Shown in pieces: positions 6,430 to 7,855 of a DNA stretch of 7,855 nucleotides. The stretch is from Anaerolineaceae bacterium 46_22 (GTDB taxonomy: Bacteria > Chloroflexota > Anaerolineae > Anaerolineales > Anaerolineaceae). Below the pieces are notes generated by a model, which was given only the letters and a program-made list of their open reading frames with translations, ran no database searches and was not told where the DNA came from. Every line of letters begins with the position of its first letter. The stretch's first letter is position 1. A program made the position numbers and the translations under genes. Location: positions 1-7,855 of the forward strand of contig LGHA01000122.1 in NCBI GenBank assembly GCA_001508595.1. Reading direction: 5' to 3'.

Positions 6430-6445
6430 TATTGTTTGATTTTAT
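6423..6445 (+). repeat. 7-bp AT-only inverted repeat in the dehydrogenase leader
   Basis: ATAAAAT at 6423-6429 and ATTTTAT at 6439-6445 are perfect inverted copies separated by 9 nt. They overlap the candidate -10 and straddle the predicted transcription start. This could be an operator half-site pair, but arms made only of A and T arise easily by chance in AT-rich DNA. It is not followed by a T run and precedes the gene, so it is not a terminator. Confidence 0.3.
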
Positions 6446-6467
6446 GCGCTTAACAAGGATAAATTAG

Positions 6468-7787
6468 ATGAATTCAATGAAAACAAAATTGGTTAAAAAA
6501 TTTGAGGACCGTTCTGCCCGGATTGGGATTGTGGGTATTGGTTATGTTGGTCTGCCCCTGGCAGTGGTGTTTGCAGAAGCTGGTTTTACTGTGATCGGTG
6601 TTGACCCGGTTGAAGAAAAGGTGGCAGCGATCAACCGGGGAGAAAGTTACATTCTCGATGTGGATTCAACGCGTGTGCGTGCCCTGGTAGACGCGGGTAA
6701 GCTGTCCGCAAGCACAGATTACTCAGTTCTGCAGGATGTGGATGCCGTTTCGATTTGCGTCCCCACACCCCTCAGGAAAACTGGGGATCCGGATTTGTCC
6801 TTTATTGTCTCCGCTAGCAATTCCCTTGCCCCTTATCTCCACAAGGATATGGTGGTTGTGTTGGAATCCAGTACTTATCCCGGGACAACTCGCGAAATGG
6901 TGCTGCCGGCATTGGAATCGGTTAGCGGGCTGACTGTATGTGACGACTTTTTCCTGGCATTCTCACCAGAGCGTGTGGACCCGGGACGTGAAGATTGGAC
7001 CACCATCAACACTCCCAAGGTCATCGGCGGCATCACTGAAGAATGCGGCCAGGTGGCTGCTGCTTGGTATGACCAGGCGCTGGACACCGTTGTGCCGGTC
7101 TCTACCTGTGAAGTCGCTGAGATGGCGAAACTCCTTGAGAACACTTTTCGCATGATCAATATTGGGCTTGTGAATGAACTGGCGATCATGTGCGATCGTC
7201 TGCAGGTTGATGTTTGGGAAGTGATCGATGCAGCGGCGACAAAGCCCTTTGGGTTCATGAAGTTTACACCCGGTCCCGGTCTTGGCGGACACTGCATTCC
7301 CATTGACCCCCTATATTTGTCCTGGAAGTTAAAATCTCTTAACTACAACGCCCGTTTTATTGAACTGGCTTCTGAGATCAATACCAATATGCCGCGCTAT
7401 ACCCTCGGTAAGATTCAGGATGCTCTCAACCTTGCTAAAAAACCACTAAACGGCAGCCGTGTTTTGATCCTTGGCATCGCTTACAAACCAAATATTGACG
7501 ACCTGCGCGAGTCCCCAGCGCTGGATGTGATCCACCTGCTCCAAACCAAAAGCGCCCAAGTGGTCTACCACGACCCTTACATCCCGCATTTAGATCATGA
7601 TAACCTGCGGATGGAGTCGGTGACTGATCTGATGGCTGAGGTGCAAAAAGCGGATTGCGTGGCGATCATCACCAACCATGACGATTATGATTACCCGGCG
7701 ATCCTGGAAGCAGCGCAAATGGTGGTTGATACCCGCAATGCCCTTGGCAAGGCTGGCAAAAACAATCCAAAAGTAGTCAGGCTCTAA
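6468..7787 (+). CDS. wbpA: WbpA-type UDP-N-acetyl-sugar (nucleotide sugar) 6-dehydrogenase
   Basis: This enzyme performs the NAD-dependent four-electron oxidation of a UDP-hexose at C6 to the uronic acid, for surface polysaccharide. In the 439 residues, the N-terminal Rossmann motif GIGYVGLP is at 23-30 and VPTPL at 98-102. ESSTYPGTT is at 133-141 and FSPERVDPG at 165-173. The catalytic centre has KLLENTFRMIN (221-231; Lys 221, Asn 225) and GPGLGGHCIPIDP (269-281; nucleophile Cys 276, Asp 280). The C-terminal domain has LGIAYKPNIDDLRESPA (335-351). GGHCIPIDP resembles WbpA-type UDP-GlcNAc dehydrogenases rather than the GGSCFPKD of UDP-glucose dehydrogenases, but exact substrate is inferred. 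ATG 6468 has AAGGA at 6455-6459 (8-nt spacing); ATG 6477 is a poorer alternative. It overlaps the next gene by one base. Confidence 0.92.
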   Translation: MNSMKTKLVKKFEDRSARIGIVGIGYVGLPLAVVFAEAGFTVIGVDPVEEKVAAINRGESYILDVDSTRVRALVDAGKLSASTDYSVLQDVDAVSICVPTPLRKTGDPDLSFIVSASNSLAPYLHKDMVVVLESSTYPGTTREMVLPALESVSGLTVCDDFFLAFSPERVDPGREDWTTINTPKVIGGITEECGQVAAAWYDQALDTVVPVSTCEVAEMAKLLENTFRMINIGLVNELAIMCDRLQVDVWEVIDAAATKPFGFMKFTPGPGLGGHCIPIDPLYLSWKLKSLNYNARFIELASEINTNMPRYTLGKIQDALNLAKKPLNGSRVLILGIAYKPNIDDLRESPALDVIHLLQTKSAQVVYHDPYIPHLDHDNLRMESVTDLMAEVQKADCVAIITNHDDYDYPAILEAAQMVVDTRNALGKAGKNNPKVVRL

Positions 7788-7855
7788 TGTCCAATTACCT
7801 TATTTCCGGGGCAGCTGGTTTTATCGCATTCCGCGTGGCAGAACTCCTTTTGGAG
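7787..7855 (+). CDS. NAD-dependent epimerase/dehydratase, N-terminal fragment (3' end outside window)
   Basis: Only the first 23 codons are present. They read as the opening strand and nucleotide-binding turn of an extended short-chain dehydrogenase: YLISGAAGFIAFRVAELLLE (4-23). The GxxGxxG loop has its first two glycines (8 and 11) but Ala 14 in place of the third. The ATG at 7787 uses the last base of the upstream TAA stop (TAATG), so it is translationally coupled to the UDP-sugar dehydrogenase. A UDP-uronate 4-epimerase or a nucleotide-sugar dehydratase is the natural expectation after a WbpA-type enzyme. The substrate cannot be read from this fragment. Confidence 0.85.
   Translation, partial: MSNYLISGAAGFIAFRVAELLLE

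Noticed and set aside
6388..6433. Direct repeat AAAATTATT at 6388-6396 and 6425-6433
   Set aside because: It is a 9-base AT-only repeat in an AT-rich gap, expected by chance, with no third copy.
6875..7303. 142-codon open frame on the minus strand inside the UDP-sugar dehydrogenase gene
   Set aside because: It lies antisense over the conserved catalytic region of wbpA, and its Ser/Thr-rich translation has no recognisable domain.

Overview
The window holds about 7.9 kb of ordinary, densely packed bacterial chromosome with every supported gene on the + strand. Protein style and gene content suggest an anaerobic member of the Chloroflexota, class Anaerolineae: a DUF951 protein next to a diacylglycerol-glycosyltransferase-type enzyme, a TsaE/TsaB/RimI cluster with a family 4 uracil-DNA glycosylase, and a WbpA-type dehydrogenase followed by an epimerase. 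This placement comes from remembered family features, not from a search. No mobile element, CRISPR array, rRNA, tRNA, prophage or toxin gene was seen, and I see no convincing undescribed system.

Layout. (1) 2-2599: the 3' part of a cyclophilin-type peptidyl-prolyl isomerase, a PrsW-family intramembrane protease with an enlarged N-terminal membrane region, and a PlsC-type acyltransferase. (2) 2643-4012: a strong promoter (extended -10) placed so that transcription should start on or beside the ATG of a small DUF951 protein, followed by an overlapping MGDG-synthase/MurG-like glycosyltransferase. (3) 3990-6388: a second extended -10 promoter, then tsaE, tsaB, rimI and a family 4 uracil-DNA glycosylase, with overlaps or gaps of about 1 nt between the first three and a 36-nt gap before the last. 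(4) 6419-7855: a third promoter, a WbpA-type UDP-sugar dehydrogenase, and the first 23 codons of a short-chain epimerase/dehydratase that overlaps it by one base.

How the genes fit together. PlsC makes phosphatidic acid and the glycosyltransferase probably decorates diacylglycerol, so the middle of the window has a membrane-lipid theme. TsaE and TsaB are accessory subunits of the t6A tRNA-modification machinery; TsaD is not in this window. RimI acetylates a ribosomal protein N-terminus, and the glycosylase removes uracil from DNA. The last pair would supply nucleotide sugars for surface polysaccharide.

The points most worth a second look are: an apparent reading-frame break at the 5' end of tsaE, where a plausible native N-terminus lies out of frame; a leaderless arrangement for the DUF951 gene; and a glycosylase that ends exactly in QLSLF, a canonical beta-clamp-binding pentapeptide.
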